This document shows, piece after piece, positions 52,800-62,316 of a DNA stretch of 64,000 bases. A program made the translations under genes and the position numbers. The DNA lies in NCBI GenBank assembly GCA_964421675.1, contig CAYQXV010000003.1, positions 55,015 to 119,014 of the forward strand, given 5' to 3'. Origin of the DNA: CALLPQ01 sp964421675 (GTDB taxonomy: Bacteria; Pseudomonadota; Alphaproteobacteria; Caulobacterales; Parvularculaceae). The notes beneath the pieces were generated by a model. It ran no database searches, was not told the DNA's origin, and was given only the letters and a program-made list of their open reading frames with translations. Within the stretch, counting starts at the first letter, position 1; every line of letters begins with the position of its first letter.

Positions 52800-53285
52800 A
52801 TGGAGAGCCAGCTTGGCGTTCGCTTATTGTCTGAACCTTTCTCACTGGAACAGGTGAGTGCGGCGTTTTATCAGGACTGTATTCATGCGGGCGCCATTGT
52901 TACTTTTGCTGGATTGGTGCGCCCCCTTGCGGGAGAGCGGCGCGTTACCGGATTGACCATCGATTTTCATTCGGAGATGACGCAAAAAGGCATTGAAGAT
53001 TTTGCACTCCATGCCATGGACCATTGGCCCTTATCGCGTGTTTCAATCGTGCACCGCACCGGGTTTATTGGCGCTGATGAGCCAATTGTTTTTGTCGGTG
53101 TTTCGGCCGAGCATAGACGGGCGGCCTATCAGGCAAATGATTTGCTGATGGATTATTTGAAAACTGCGGCCTTATTCTGGAAGAAAGAACATTATACCGA
53201 CGGCGCGTCATGGATTGAGCCTCGTGACGGGGACTATAAAGATGCGCAGCGGTGGGACGCGATTAAAATGAGATCTGCTTTATGA
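52800..53285 (+). CDS. moaE: Molybdopterin synthase catalytic subunit MoaE
   Basis: The 161-residue protein has GAIVTFAGLVRP near the N-terminus and VHRTGFIGADEPIVFVGVSAEHRRAAYQANDLLMDYLKTAALFWKKE, with the active Lys of the family in the late KK. With MoaD it makes molybdopterin from precursor Z. Its 3' end overlaps moaB by 4 bases. Confidence 0.95.
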   Translation: MESQLGVRLLSEPFSLEQVSAAFYQDCIHAGAIVTFAGLVRPLAGERRVTGLTIDFHSEMTQKGIEDFALHAMDHWPLSRVSIVHRTGFIGADEPIVFVGVSAEHRRAAYQANDLLMDYLKTAALFWKKEHYTDGASWIEPRDGDYKDAQRWDAIKMRSAL

Positions 53286-53812
53286 TGGGTATTGATGAGA
53301 GTAAACAATTTATCCCTGTGCGCATTGCCGTTCTAACCGTCTCAGATACGCGCAGCGTTGATGATGATACGTCGGGGGATTTATTAACTGCGCGCATTGA
53401 AAAAACCGGGCATGTGTTGGCGGCACGCAAGATTGTTCGCGACACCGCAAAGGATATTGCGGCGCAGGTTCAAGAATGGGCCGATGACCCGAAAATTGAT
53501 GCAATCATATCCACAGGCGGTACCGGCTTGACCGGCCGCGACGTAACGCCAGAATCTATCAGGCCTTTATTTGATAAAGAAATTGAAGGGTTCTCTGTGA
53601 TTTTTCATCAGGTTAGTTTTCAATCTGTGGGGCTTTCCACGCTACAATCGCGGGCATGCGCAGGGGTGGTCAATAACACATTTGTTTTTGCGCTACCGGG
53701 CTCCAACGGTGCGGTTAAGGATGGCTGGGATAAAGTAATTAGGTTTCAACTTGATGCGCGGCACGGGCCCTGTAATCTGGTTGAGATCATGCCGCGATTG
53801 TCAGAGCGCTAA
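53282..53812 (+). CDS. moaB: Molybdopterin adenylyltransferase MoaB/Mog family
   Basis: The MoCF-binding signature is seen as AIISTGGTGLTGRDVTPESI in the middle of a 176-residue protein, with VAVLTVSDTRSVDDDTSGDLL near the start. The FALPGSNGAVKDGWDKVI segment completes the domain. It adenylates molybdopterin before metal insertion, or is a related inactive MoaB. ATG 53282 overlaps the moaE stop. Confidence 0.92.
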   Translation: MMGIDESKQFIPVRIAVLTVSDTRSVDDDTSGDLLTARIEKTGHVLAARKIVRDTAKDIAAQVQEWADDPKIDAIISTGGTGLTGRDVTPESIRPLFDKEIEGFSVIFHQVSFQSVGLSTLQSRACAGVVNNTFVFALPGSNGAVKDGWDKVIRFQLDARHGPCNLVEIMPRLSER

Positions 53813-53815
53813 ATT

Positions 53816-54310
53816 ATGAATGGTTCAAAAAAATTATCCCATTTTGATGCTGCAGGCCGGGCGCAAATGGTTGATGTTTCGCAAAAACCTGTCAGCAAGC
53901 GCACTGCAATTGCCAGCGGCTCTGTGACTTTTAGCCCAGAGAGTTTTTCTGCAATCGCATCGGGCACCAGTGCAAAGGGCGATATTGCCAGCATCGCTGA
54001 AATTGCCGGCATTATGGGCGCTAAGAAAACCAGCGATCTTATTCCGCTATGCCACCCTTTACCTATAACATCTGTAAATGTTGAAATTGCTCCTAATGCG
54101 GAAAACCTTTGTTTTGACGTGAAGGCAATTGTGCAAACAGATGGCAAAACCGGCGTTGAAATGGAAGCGTTGAGCGCAGTTTCGGTTGCCTGCCTGACGA
54201 TTTACGATATGACAAAGGCAATTGATAAAAGCATTGTCATTGGTCCAATCAGGCTTGAGGAAAAAATCGGCGGTGTCTCCGGGCATTATTCCCGAGAAGA
54301 AAAATCTTGA
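53816..54310 (+). CDS. moaC: Cyclic pyranopterin monophosphate synthase MoaC
   Basis: The 164-residue protein shows HFDAAGRAQMVDVSQKPVSKRTAIASG at its N-terminus, then GIMGAKKTSDLIPLCHPLPITSV and TDGKTGVEMEALSAVSVACLTIYDMTKAID. These hold the conserved Lys, His and Asp residues of MoaC. It acts after MoaA. Its stop TGA shares bases with the moeA ATG. Confidence 0.97.
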   Translation: MNGSKKLSHFDAAGRAQMVDVSQKPVSKRTAIASGSVTFSPESFSAIASGTSAKGDIASIAEIAGIMGAKKTSDLIPLCHPLPITSVNVEIAPNAENLCFDVKAIVQTDGKTGVEMEALSAVSVACLTIYDMTKAIDKSIVIGPIRLEEKIGGVSGHYSREEKS

Positions 54311-55506
54311 TGCTGAATGTTGATGAAGCCCTTAAATGTATATTGGAGAATGCGCCGGAGCTAAAAGCTGAAAGCGTAACGCCAGATGATGTAACGGGCC
54401 GTATTCTGGCCGAAGATGTAATTGCACAAACAACGCAGCCCCCCTTTGCCGCCTCCGCCATGGATGGCTATGCGGTAAAGCGGGCCGATATCGCTGCGGG
54501 CCAAACATTGACCGTGATCGGGGAGGCGCCTGCCGGGACTGTTTTTTCTAAGCCAGTTTTAGAGGGGCAAGCAGTTCGAATTTTTACCGGCGCTGCGATA
54601 CCGCCGGGCTGCGATCATGTCATCATACAAGAAAATGTGACGCGGGCTGGGAATAAGATCACGATCAGTGATGGAAATAATTCTGCGTCGCACATCCGTG
54701 CGGTGGGTTTGGATTTTAATAAAGGCGATCGATTAATTGAAAGCGGCACGCAGCTGCATAGCCTTCATGGCGCGCTTGTCGCCGCGGCGAACCTTGCGAG
54801 CGTTAAGGTCGTTCGAAAACCGCGTATTGTGTTTTTCTCCAATGGCAGTGAATTGCGCGAGCCCGGTCAGGAGTTAGAGCCGGGCGCAATTGTGAACACG
54901 AACCGCTATGCGATTGGTGCGCTCATCGCGCAATGGGGCGGGGAGGGGATTTATGGCGGTCTGGTTGAGGATGACCCTGATCAAATCAAAGCGATATTTG
55001 AAAATAATCGTGATGCGGATGTTATTGTTCCCATTGGAGGAGCATCAGTAGGCGATCATGATTTGGTTAAGCCCGCCTTTGCGGCGCTGGGTGGCACGCT
55101 TTTGATCGAGAAGATTGCCATTCGCCCGGGAAAGCCCACATGGTTTGGCCCGCTTCCATCGGGCCCGCTTGTATTGGGCTTGCCGGGAAATCCCGCCTCT
55201 TCCATCGTCACCGCATCTCTTTTTCTGCAGGCTTTGGTGAAAAAGATGGCAGGCCACGCGCAATCAACGTTGATGCGCGAAAAGGCATGTCTTGTTGAAC
55301 CCTTAGCCAAGAACGGTGCGCGCGAGACATATTTGCGCGGGCAAACGGCGGGCTGGGACGGGGCAACCCGCTTGGTAAAGGCGCTGCCTTTGCAAGACAG
55401 TGCGTTGCTGCATCCCTTTTTGAACGCAGACCTTTTAATTTGCAGAAAGAGTAATTGCGAAGCAGCAATAACGGGCGATGAGGTTGAGGTGGTTTTGCTG
55501 CGATAA
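54310..55506 (+). CDS. moeA: Molybdopterin molybdotransferase MoeA
   Basis: The four-domain MoeA fold is recognised by PPFAASAMDGYAVK, VRIFTGAAIPPGCDHVIIQENV, IVNTNRYAIGALIAQWGGEGIYGGLVEDDPD and VPIGGASVGDHDLVKPAF. The phosphate-binding GLPGNPASSIV comes last. It inserts molybdate into adenylated molybdopterin. ATG 54310 overlaps the moaC stop; it is the last gene of the moa operon and converges on cobT. Confidence 0.96.
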   Translation: MLNVDEALKCILENAPELKAESVTPDDVTGRILAEDVIAQTTQPPFAASAMDGYAVKRADIAAGQTLTVIGEAPAGTVFSKPVLEGQAVRIFTGAAIPPGCDHVIIQENVTRAGNKITISDGNNSASHIRAVGLDFNKGDRLIESGTQLHSLHGALVAAANLASVKVVRKPRIVFFSNGSELREPGQELEPGAIVNTNRYAIGALIAQWGGEGIYGGLVEDDPDQIKAIFENNRDADVIVPIGGASVGDHDLVKPAFAALGGTLLIEKIAIRPGKPTWFGPLPSGPLVLGLPGNPASSIVTASLFLQALVKKMAGHAQSTLMREKACLVEPLAKNGARETYLRGQTAGWDGATRLVKALPLQDSALLHPFLNADLLICRKSNCEAAITGDEVEVVLLR

Positions 55507-55509
55507 ATG

Positions 55510-57357
55510 CTAAGAATGTCGCCGTGATCCGCCGCCGGGCTGCTCGTCAAAAAGCTCGGCCAATTTATCAACCATGGCACCGCCCAATTGTTCTGCATCA
55601 ACAATCGTCAGCGCCCGCGAATACCAACGCGTCACATCATGACCAATGCCGATGGCCAGCAGCTCAACCGGCGAACGGTTTTCGATCTGGTCAATAACAT
55701 CGCGCAAATGGCGTTCCAGATAAGCGCCGCCATTTGACGATGATGTTGTATCATCAACAGGGGCACCATCAGATATCACCATCATAATGCGCCGGGTTTC
55801 TGGCCTGTGCACGAGGCGATCATGGGCCCAGATCAAGGCCTCGCCATCGATATTTTCTTTGAGAATACCTTCCTTCATCATTAGTCCAAGGGAAGTGCGC
55901 GCGCGACGCCAAGGCGCATCGGCACTTTTATAAATGATGTGGCGCAAGTCATTTAACCGGCCCGGTTTTGGAGGACGCTGATCATTGACCCATTTCTCGC
56001 GGGCCTGTCCGCCCTTCCAGGCGCGTGTGGTAAAGCCAAGAATTTCAACCTTGACTGAGCATCGCTCTAACGTCCGTGCAAGGATGTCTGCGCAGATGGC
56101 AGCGATTGTAATGGGGCGCCCGCGCATTGAACCGGAATTATCGATAAGCAAGGTGACGACAGTATCGCGAAAATCTTGATCTTTTTCCTGTTTAAAAGAT
56201 AGGGGCTGCATCGGATCAATAACTACGCGCGCCAGACGCGCCGCATCCAGAACGCCGTCATCAAGATCAAACATCCAGCTTCGATTTTGCTGGGCCATCA
56301 ATTTTCTTTGCAACTGATTGGCAAGCCGGGACACAATTGCATGGTAATTTTCAAGTTGGCGATCGAGTGTGCGCCGCAGACGAATAAGCTCTTCCGGGTC
56401 GCATAGATCAACCGGGTCAGCGATTTCGTCAAATTCTGTGGTGTAGGGTTTATAAGCCTCGCCCGTGTCGCCCGATTGCGGCATGCGCCCTGAGACTGCA
56501 TTTGCCTCATCGGAGGAAAGATCATCATCTTCGCTGGTGTGATCAAAATCTTGATCGCTCAGATCTGCATCGCCGTCGGGCGTATCGCCACCTTCTGGCA
56601 GGCTGTCTTCGGGCTGATCAATCGTCGGATCGGCTTCGGGATCATCAGGCTGTTGCTGATTGTCGTCGCTATCCTCATTATCGTCCTTGCCGTCTTCGCT
56701 ATCTTCCTGATCGCCTTCATCGCGGTCATCAAGATCGAGATCGCTGATAAGATTACGGGCAAGCTTGGCAAATTGCGCTTGGTTATCCAGATCATTGAGG
56801 GTCGACAAGGCGGCAAGGCTATTACCAGCGCGCTCTTCAATCTGTTGTCGCCAGAACTCCAATAGCGGGGCGGCCGATTGCGGCGGAGTTCGGCCTGTAA
56901 GTTTTTCGCGCAAAATGAGCGCGGCCGCATCAGCGAGCGGTTCGACATCACCATCGCTCGCATTATCGTTCGCTTTTAAGGCGAATGCTTGATCGAGAGC
57001 CGCGGCAAGATTGTCCCCAACCCCGGTGAGGGTGCGTGTGCCAATTGCCTCAACACGGGCATTTTCGAGGGCCGTAAAGACCAGCCGCCCGCCCGGATTT
57101 TTCGGGGCAAGCTTCAAATGCTCGCTCGCGTCGTGATAGGCAAGGCGCAGGGCCGCTGCGTCCGCCTCGCCCCGTGTTATGGCGGCGGTGTCGCGATCGA
57201 TGATCTTGCTGGGCAGGGGAATGCGGGCAGTATTGCCCATAACTTGCGGCTTATCACCGCCAAAGCTCACCTCGGCCTCTTCGCTGGCAGAAAGGGCTTT
57301 GGTGGTTTGTAACAGCGCACGTTTGAACGCTTCGCGAATTTGTTCTTCTCGGTTCAT
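55510..57357 (-). CDS. cobT: Cobaltochelatase subunit CobT-like protein
   Basis: The 615-residue protein has the CobT layout. It has an N-terminal helical domain, a middle acidic Asp/Glu/Gln-rich linker (about 205-290), and a C-terminal VWA domain with the metal site LLIDNSGSMRGRP plus MMVISDGAPVDD. The tail ends GGGSRRHS. CobT pairs with the AAA+ ATPase CobS and with CobN to insert cobalt in aerobic cobalamin synthesis. Neither partner, nor any other cobalamin gene, is in this window. In several alphaproteobacteria CobS/CobT also exist without a full pathway. ATG 57357 is preceded by a free-standing leader. Confidence 0.9.
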   Translation of the reverse strand: MNREEQIREAFKRALLQTTKALSASEEAEVSFGGDKPQVMGNTARIPLPSKIIDRDTAAITRGEADAAALRLAYHDASEHLKLAPKNPGGRLVFTALENARVEAIGTRTLTGVGDNLAAALDQAFALKANDNASDGDVEPLADAAALILREKLTGRTPPQSAAPLLEFWRQQIEERAGNSLAALSTLNDLDNQAQFAKLARNLISDLDLDDRDEGDQEDSEDGKDDNEDSDDNQQQPDDPEADPTIDQPEDSLPEGGDTPDGDADLSDQDFDHTSEDDDLSSDEANAVSGRMPQSGDTGEAYKPYTTEFDEIADPVDLCDPEELIRLRRTLDRQLENYHAIVSRLANQLQRKLMAQQNRSWMFDLDDGVLDAARLARVVIDPMQPLSFKQEKDQDFRDTVVTLLIDNSGSMRGRPITIAAICADILARTLERCSVKVEILGFTTRAWKGGQAREKWVNDQRPPKPGRLNDLRHIIYKSADAPWRRARTSLGLMMKEGILKENIDGEALIWAHDRLVHRPETRRIMMVISDGAPVDDTTSSSNGGAYLERHLRDVIDQIENRSPVELLAIGIGHDVTRWYSRALTIVDAEQLGGAMVDKLAELFDEQPGGGSRRHS

Positions 57358-57444
57358 AGCCCCGCAACATAGTCCCCGAATAGGGAAAGGCCAAGCGATG
57401 AAATCGCTCCCTATATGCGGCAGATTATTCGGGTTTTAAGAGGC

Positions 57445-59703
57445 CTAAAATAGATTGTCGCGGGGATCATCTCCCCCTTCATTTAGGCGGTCAGCGGCTT
57501 CGCGCGCGCGGCGGACAAAATCCTTGTTTGCGGCGCGTTTTTCCCAAGCCCGTTTCCAACTTCTCGGCCAAAAATGCGTTGGCCAGATCTGGTATTTGCG
57601 GGTGAGGAAATTTTTCCGAGATCCGCGATCACTAATTACAGGCGATGGGCTTGCTTCTAAAGCCTGACTTGCCGCGATGAGCCCATCTTCATCATCATTT
57701 ATCAGATCGCCGAATGTGGTACCGGGCTCTTGTCCGTCCGTTACATCCACATCCGGGATTGAGGGCGCGGTTGGTTTTTCAAATGTTGTAACCGGCAGTT
57801 CAACGACATCCTCATAAGCATCATCATCCAGTGTCCCTTGAACTGTAATAACGTCATCAATAGGAGTGGCCTGTGGATCGGGCGGGGTTGTCGAGGGCGC
57901 ACGCGGAGCGATGGTGGCTGTGCGTGCACGGGGAAGTTCTTTATGGGGCTCGGGTTGAGCGGGCGGATCATCAAGAGAGAAAAGCACGAGATTAGATACA
58001 TCTTGTTCAGGTTCAGCCGGTTTGACGGGGGCGTTCAACGCCTGTCGCTCTATATTGATCGGCCACGTATCGATGAAATAAGCGCCAGCACCCGCATACC
58101 TCATATATACCGCTATCTGCTGGGGCTCTTCAAGGCTCGGTGTTTGTGGTTCTTCTGGTGTATCACTCGTGGGTGTTGGGCTTGCTGCAGTGACATTGTC
58201 AGCGTCAACGATATTGTCAGCAATTGGGCTCACTTCTTCTTTTTGGTCTTCTGTATTCTCTTCAACTGCGGTGTCTGCTGCATCAAGATCAAGGTTTGCC
58301 TTATCATCATCCAAGCCCTCATTTTCAGGCTCCGATAATGGTGCTTCAATTTCTACGGCTTCAGTTTCACTGAGCTCGCTCACAGGCTCTATGGTCTGTG
58401 CACTGTCTATTTGTGCACTGTCTATTTGTTCGCTGTCAAGGATCGCCGCGTTGTCACTGCTATCATTGGGTTCATCGCTATTGGTGTCCGGCGCGTCATC
58501 TGTTGAATAGGCGTTGCTTAGGCGGTTTTGCAGGTTCTTTGCGGCAGAAACTTGCGTTTCGGTTGTTGGATTTTTTGTCGATAAGCCAAGTCTTTTGCGC
58601 CGCGCCGCGATTTCAGCGCGAACAGCATCCTTGCCCTTTTTCTTGGCGAGTAGTGCCGCTTTGCGTTTTGCGCGTTCTGCCGTCGACACATTTGCATCAA
58701 CACTATCAGCTTGAACGATCTCCACTTTTTCTTGGATGGCGTCATCGCCGCCGGCGGGCTCGTCAAGTTGATCGTCTTTTGTGAGGTCGATTTCAGTATC
58801 TTTGTCGGCGGGCGCTTCAAAACCATCAAGGGTTGAAGGCTCACTTGCTGCGTCCACATTCCCGGTTTTCAAAAGTGCGCCAAGTTGTGTTGAAGATAGC
58901 TCTTCAAGTTCAAGCAATTTGCGCACTGAATTTATGGTGCCGGGGCGAAAATCCGTTAAGCTGCCAACTTTGGCAAGATGATTGCCCTGCGCGGCGCTAA
59001 AGCCGAGGCCTCGTAGCGCAGATAGTGAAGCCTGATCCTCAACGCCAACAGCGGTAATTGAGGCGCTTGCATTGCTGGCAATGTCGAGCAATTCAGAAAT
59101 TGCACTCAAGCCGGGCCCGCGCACGGTGCGTGCAAACCGCAAGATTGCCGCGCCGCCGGTTTTAATTTCATCAAAGGGGAAGGGATCAACGTTGCGTAAA
59201 AATTCGTTGGCACGCCCGCGCACTTCGATCGCCAACCGCGCGCCGGTCTTACGCAGCGATTCAAATTGCTCGCGCGCTTGATCCGGGTCCGCTGTGACGG
59301 GCGGCATCGGGCATTCAAGTGTCACGGCGTCTGCGGGGAATTGGTGCTCGCGTAACAAAACCTGCAAATGGCTTGCAATAGCATCATCGGCCAGATCGGT
59401 AAGGGCGAGATTAATTGAAAAGCCGGGGCCCTGGTTTCCGCGCCATTTCACATAATTTTGCAGGGCTGCACTGAGAACATAGCGTGATAGCTCGCTCATC
59501 CGGCCTTGTGACTCAAAAAATGAGATAAATGCGCCCGGCGGCAGTACGCCAAGGGATGGATGGCGCCACCGCACGAATGTTTCCATGCGCGCCAGCGAGC
59601 CATTGCCAAGATCGAAAATTGGTTGGAACAGGACTTCAAAGTCGCCCTTTTCCAGCGCGTTGTCGATATCAACATTTGAGAGTCTGACGGCCTGGGCGCC
59701 CAT
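57445..59703 (-). CDS. Degenerate EAL-domain protein with long acidic disordered tail
   Basis: Residues ~10-250 align to an EAL phosphodiesterase fold (FEVLFQPIFDLGNG, then MGFRW-like RMETFVRWRHP). The key residues are changed: ETF at 41-43 in place of EAL, no DD(F/G) metal pair (IEVRGRAN at 159-166), KTG at 181-183 in place of KID, and Val219 where AEGVE has its Glu. A catalytic role is therefore unlikely. Residues ~280-700 are acidic, Pro/Ser-rich and repeat-bearing (an IDSAQ tandem near 430). A Lys/Arg-rich helical patch lies near 345-370, and the C-terminus has a Trp-rich basic patch YQIWPTHFWPRSWKRAWEK. No membrane segment is seen. It lies upstream of cobT on the same strand. Confidence 0.75.
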   Translation of the reverse strand: MGAQAVRLSNVDIDNALEKGDFEVLFQPIFDLGNGSLARMETFVRWRHPSLGVLPPGAFISFFESQGRMSELSRYVLSAALQNYVKWRGNQGPGFSINLALTDLADDAIASHLQVLLREHQFPADAVTLECPMPPVTADPDQAREQFESLRKTGARLAIEVRGRANEFLRNVDPFPFDEIKTGGAAILRFARTVRGPGLSAISELLDIASNASASITAVGVEDQASLSALRGLGFSAAQGNHLAKVGSLTDFRPGTINSVRKLLELEELSSTQLGALLKTGNVDAASEPSTLDGFEAPADKDTEIDLTKDDQLDEPAGGDDAIQEKVEIVQADSVDANVSTAERAKRKAALLAKKKGKDAVRAEIAARRKRLGLSTKNPTTETQVSAAKNLQNRLSNAYSTDDAPDTNSDEPNDSSDNAAILDSEQIDSAQIDSAQTIEPVSELSETEAVEIEAPLSEPENEGLDDDKANLDLDAADTAVEENTEDQKEEVSPIADNIVDADNVTAASPTPTSDTPEEPQTPSLEEPQQIAVYMRYAGAGAYFIDTWPINIERQALNAPVKPAEPEQDVSNLVLFSLDDPPAQPEPHKELPRARTATIAPRAPSTTPPDPQATPIDDVITVQGTLDDDAYEDVVELPVTTFEKPTAPSIPDVDVTDGQEPGTTFGDLINDDEDGLIAASQALEASPSPVISDRGSRKNFLTRKYQIWPTHFWPRSWKRAWEKRAANKDFVRRAREAADRLNEGGDDPRDNLF
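58397..58426. repeat. Tandem 15-base repeat inside the EAL-protein gene
   Basis: Two exact copies of TGTGCACTGTCTATT at 58397-58411 and 58412-58426, followed by a diverged third. On the coding strand they encode repeated (E/Q)IDSAQ units in the disordered tail. Confidence 0.85.
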
Positions 59704-59948
59704 TGTCAGCCATCCTCCGGTAGCGGGTTCTGTTGCCCCTAAATATCCCTTACAAACGCAGTGTGCGGCTGAGGGGTTAACGCGCTCTAAACAAATGAAT
59801 AAACAACGAATTTAGGCAGCGAAATTAGGAACAAACTCGACAATATTATGTGGGCCACAGTACTGCGGTGATTTGCCGGCTTAGCACAAGAGTCGGTTGT
59901 AATTTTAATGGGGCTGGTTGCAAATTCAGGCTGAACTGGCAAAAAATC

Positions 59949-60707
59949 TTAATATTCAAACTGTTCGCGTAAGATACGTTCGTCCAGTGATTGACCCTCA
60001 TCAAACAGGAGTGTCATGGAGATTGAGCGGTCTTCATGAGCCTCGACAGAGGCCACATTGCGCACTTCCTGATTATCTGCGACCGCGGATACGGGTCTGT
60101 GTTCGTGATTGAGCACCTCAATGCGCACCTTCGCATCGCGCGGCAAAAGGGCCCCTTTCCAGCGTCGTGGCCGAAACGCACTAATGGGCGTTAACGCCAG
60201 CATTTGCGCGTTTATTGGCAAAATAGGACCATGGGCGGAGAGATTATAGGCGGTCGACCCGGCGGGCGTGGCGAGCATCGCCCCATCACAGGTCAGGGTT
60301 TCCATGCGTAGCTTCCCATTTACCCAGATTGCCAATTTCGCGCTTTGGCGTGTTTGCCGATAAAGAGAGACTTCGTTGATCGCCTTGGCTTCAACTGTCT
60401 CGCCATCTTGCGTGCTGGCGATCATCGCCAGGGGATGGATCACCGCTTGTTCGGCAGATTTGATCCGCTCGGGCAAGGGCGCGCCTTCAAAAGCATTCAT
60501 CAAAAACCCAACCGTTCCCCGGTTCAGCCCATAAACTGGGCGGCCTGTTTGCATATGGGCGCGTAAGACCTCAAGCATGAAGCCATCGCCGCCAACAGCG
60601 ACAATCACGTCCGCCGCATCAGCTTGGACATGACCAAATTCTTTGCGCAGGGCCTCGCCAGCATCAATGGCATCGGGGCGAATAGAGTTGAGGATGGCAA
60701 GCTTCAT
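59949..60707 (-). CDS. nadK: NAD kinase
   Basis: The family motifs are seen: VGGDGFMLEVLRAH (GGDG), then YGLNRGTVGFLMN, an INEVSL(Y)R region, CDGAMLATPAGSTAYNLSAHGPIL (the diacylglycerol-kinase-like nucleotide site), and a C-terminal domain with VSAVADNQEV. It makes NADP from NAD. ATG 60707 gives the usual MKLAIL start; an upstream in-frame ATG at 60728 is possible. No ribosome binding site is clear for either. The 252 residues are normal length. Confidence 0.92.
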   Translation of the reverse strand: MKLAILNSIRPDAIDAGEALRKEFGHVQADAADVIVAVGGDGFMLEVLRAHMQTGRPVYGLNRGTVGFLMNAFEGAPLPERIKSAEQAVIHPLAMIASTQDGETVEAKAINEVSLYRQTRQSAKLAIWVNGKLRMETLTCDGAMLATPAGSTAYNLSAHGPILPINAQMLALTPISAFRPRRWKGALLPRDAKVRIEVLNHEHRPVSAVADNQEVRNVASVEAHEDRSISMTLLFDEGQSLDERILREQFEY

Positions 60708-60942
60708 AGGGGTAAACAAGCATTTCAATCTGAGGATGGATACCGTGCGATGGACCGGGGGTATTAGTCAAACCCACAAGGCATAAAAGTGACCTTCGCC
60801 GTGATAGATCGCGCCCTGCCGGGGTTTTCGTGAACCCTAGCCGATGATCTCCTAAATCCAGAATATCCCCTTTTTTCCAGTGTTGACCCGTCTGTCCGTA
60901 AGCTTGATAATAGGCGCGCACCCGCCGGAGAAAAATATTACT

Positions 60943-62238
60943 ATGTCCCCACATGCTACGCCTATGCACGCCGACAATGATGTCGCGGAAGATCATGTGG
61001 CGCAGGGTTTCCGGAGCGTACGTGACAATTCACTGACCCTCGCAGCGCCTTTGTCGCCCGAGGACTGGATGCTGCAGTCGATGGAGGATGCAAGTCCCCT
61101 CAAATGGCATTTGGCCCATACGACATGGTTTTTTGAAACATTTCTTCTTTGCCCCCATCTGCCCGGCTATAAAACCTTTCACGATGATTTCACCTTCCTG
61201 TTTAATTCATATTACCAGCAAGTCGGCTCCATGCACACGCGCGCGCGGCGTGGTCTGTTATCTCGGCCGTCGAGCGATATGGTGCTTGCTTATCGGGCCC
61301 ATATTGATGCGGCGATGGATGATTTAATTGAGGCCGCTTACGGTGATGAAAAAATTGCGGACCTCATCTGCCTTGGGTGTGCGCACGAAGAACAGCACCA
61401 GGAATTAATGCAGACCGATATCCTGCATGGGTTTTATCAAAATGCGATGCGGCCTGCAGCCTATAGTGATAACCAGATCGAAAATGGTCAGCCGACACAA
61501 ATGGCCGACCCGATCAAATGGATTGGTTTTGAAGGTGGGCTGGTAGAAAAAGGCGCTGAGGGTGGGTTTTGTTTTGATAATGAAATGCCGCGCCATAAGT
61601 TTTTCCTCAACCCGTTTGAATTGAGTCACCGTCCGGTAAGCAATCGCGATTATTTGGCCTTCATTGAAGACGGTGGATATCAAGATTCAAGATTCTGGCT
61701 TGCCGATGGGTGGGCGACGGTACAAACTCATGGCTGGACGGCGCCTCTTTACTGGGAACGCAATGAAAGCGGGGCATGGGAGCAATTTACCCTGTTCGGA
61801 CAAGTTCCATTGGCGCTCGATGCACCGGTGCGTCATGTTTCCCATTTTGAAGCCGCCGCCTATGCCAATTGGGCCGGCGCTGTTCTTCCCACCGAAACTG
61901 AATGGGAGGTTGCTGCGGCGCGCCAAGCTGTTCACGGTCATTTTCTGGAAGCAGGAAAGCCAGCCTCCCGGCAAGCGTCAGGGGACGGCGAAGACGGGGC
62001 GCTCCACGCACTATTTGGGTCCGTTTGGGAATGGACACAAAGTCCGTATGCATCCTACCCGGGATATAAGCCAGCGGCGGGGGCCATTGGTGAATATAAT
62101 GGAAAATTTATGTCCAGCCAGATGGTGCTTCGCGGTGGCTCCAGCGCAACCCCATTAGGGCATATGCGCGCAACATATCGTAACTTCTTCCCCCCTTCTG
62201 CGCGGTGGCAGTTTTCTGGGTTTCGCCTCGCACGATAA
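60943..62238 (+). CDS. egtB: EgtB-like ergothioneine sulfoxide synthase
   Basis: A DinB-like N-terminal domain holds the three-His iron site (PLKWHLAHTTWFFE, then AHEEQHQELMQTD). A formylglycine-generating-enzyme-like domain follows and ends LRGGSSATPLGHMRATYRNFFPPSARWQFSGFRLAR. It binds Fe(II) and oxidatively joins hercynine and a thiol, a step of ergothioneine synthesis. No egtD methyltransferase is in this window. GGAGAAA precedes ATG 60943; 431 residues. The ovothiol enzyme OvoA has a similar domain order but an extra methyltransferase domain, absent here. Confidence 0.88.
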   Translation: MSPHATPMHADNDVAEDHVAQGFRSVRDNSLTLAAPLSPEDWMLQSMEDASPLKWHLAHTTWFFETFLLCPHLPGYKTFHDDFTFLFNSYYQQVGSMHTRARRGLLSRPSSDMVLAYRAHIDAAMDDLIEAAYGDEKIADLICLGCAHEEQHQELMQTDILHGFYQNAMRPAAYSDNQIENGQPTQMADPIKWIGFEGGLVEKGAEGGFCFDNEMPRHKFFLNPFELSHRPVSNRDYLAFIEDGGYQDSRFWLADGWATVQTHGWTAPLYWERNESGAWEQFTLFGQVPLALDAPVRHVSHFEAAAYANWAGAVLPTETEWEVAAARQAVHGHFLEAGKPASRQASGDGEDGALHALFGSVWEWTQSPYASYPGYKPAAGAIGEYNGKFMSSQMVLRGGSSATPLGHMRATYRNFFPPSARWQFSGFRLAR

Positions 62239-62316
62239 TTTTCCAGCCAACTGTATAAAAGGGTAGCGAGCCCCACGGCTTGGCGTTACCACTATCTGCT
62301 GCAAATTCAGGAGTTG

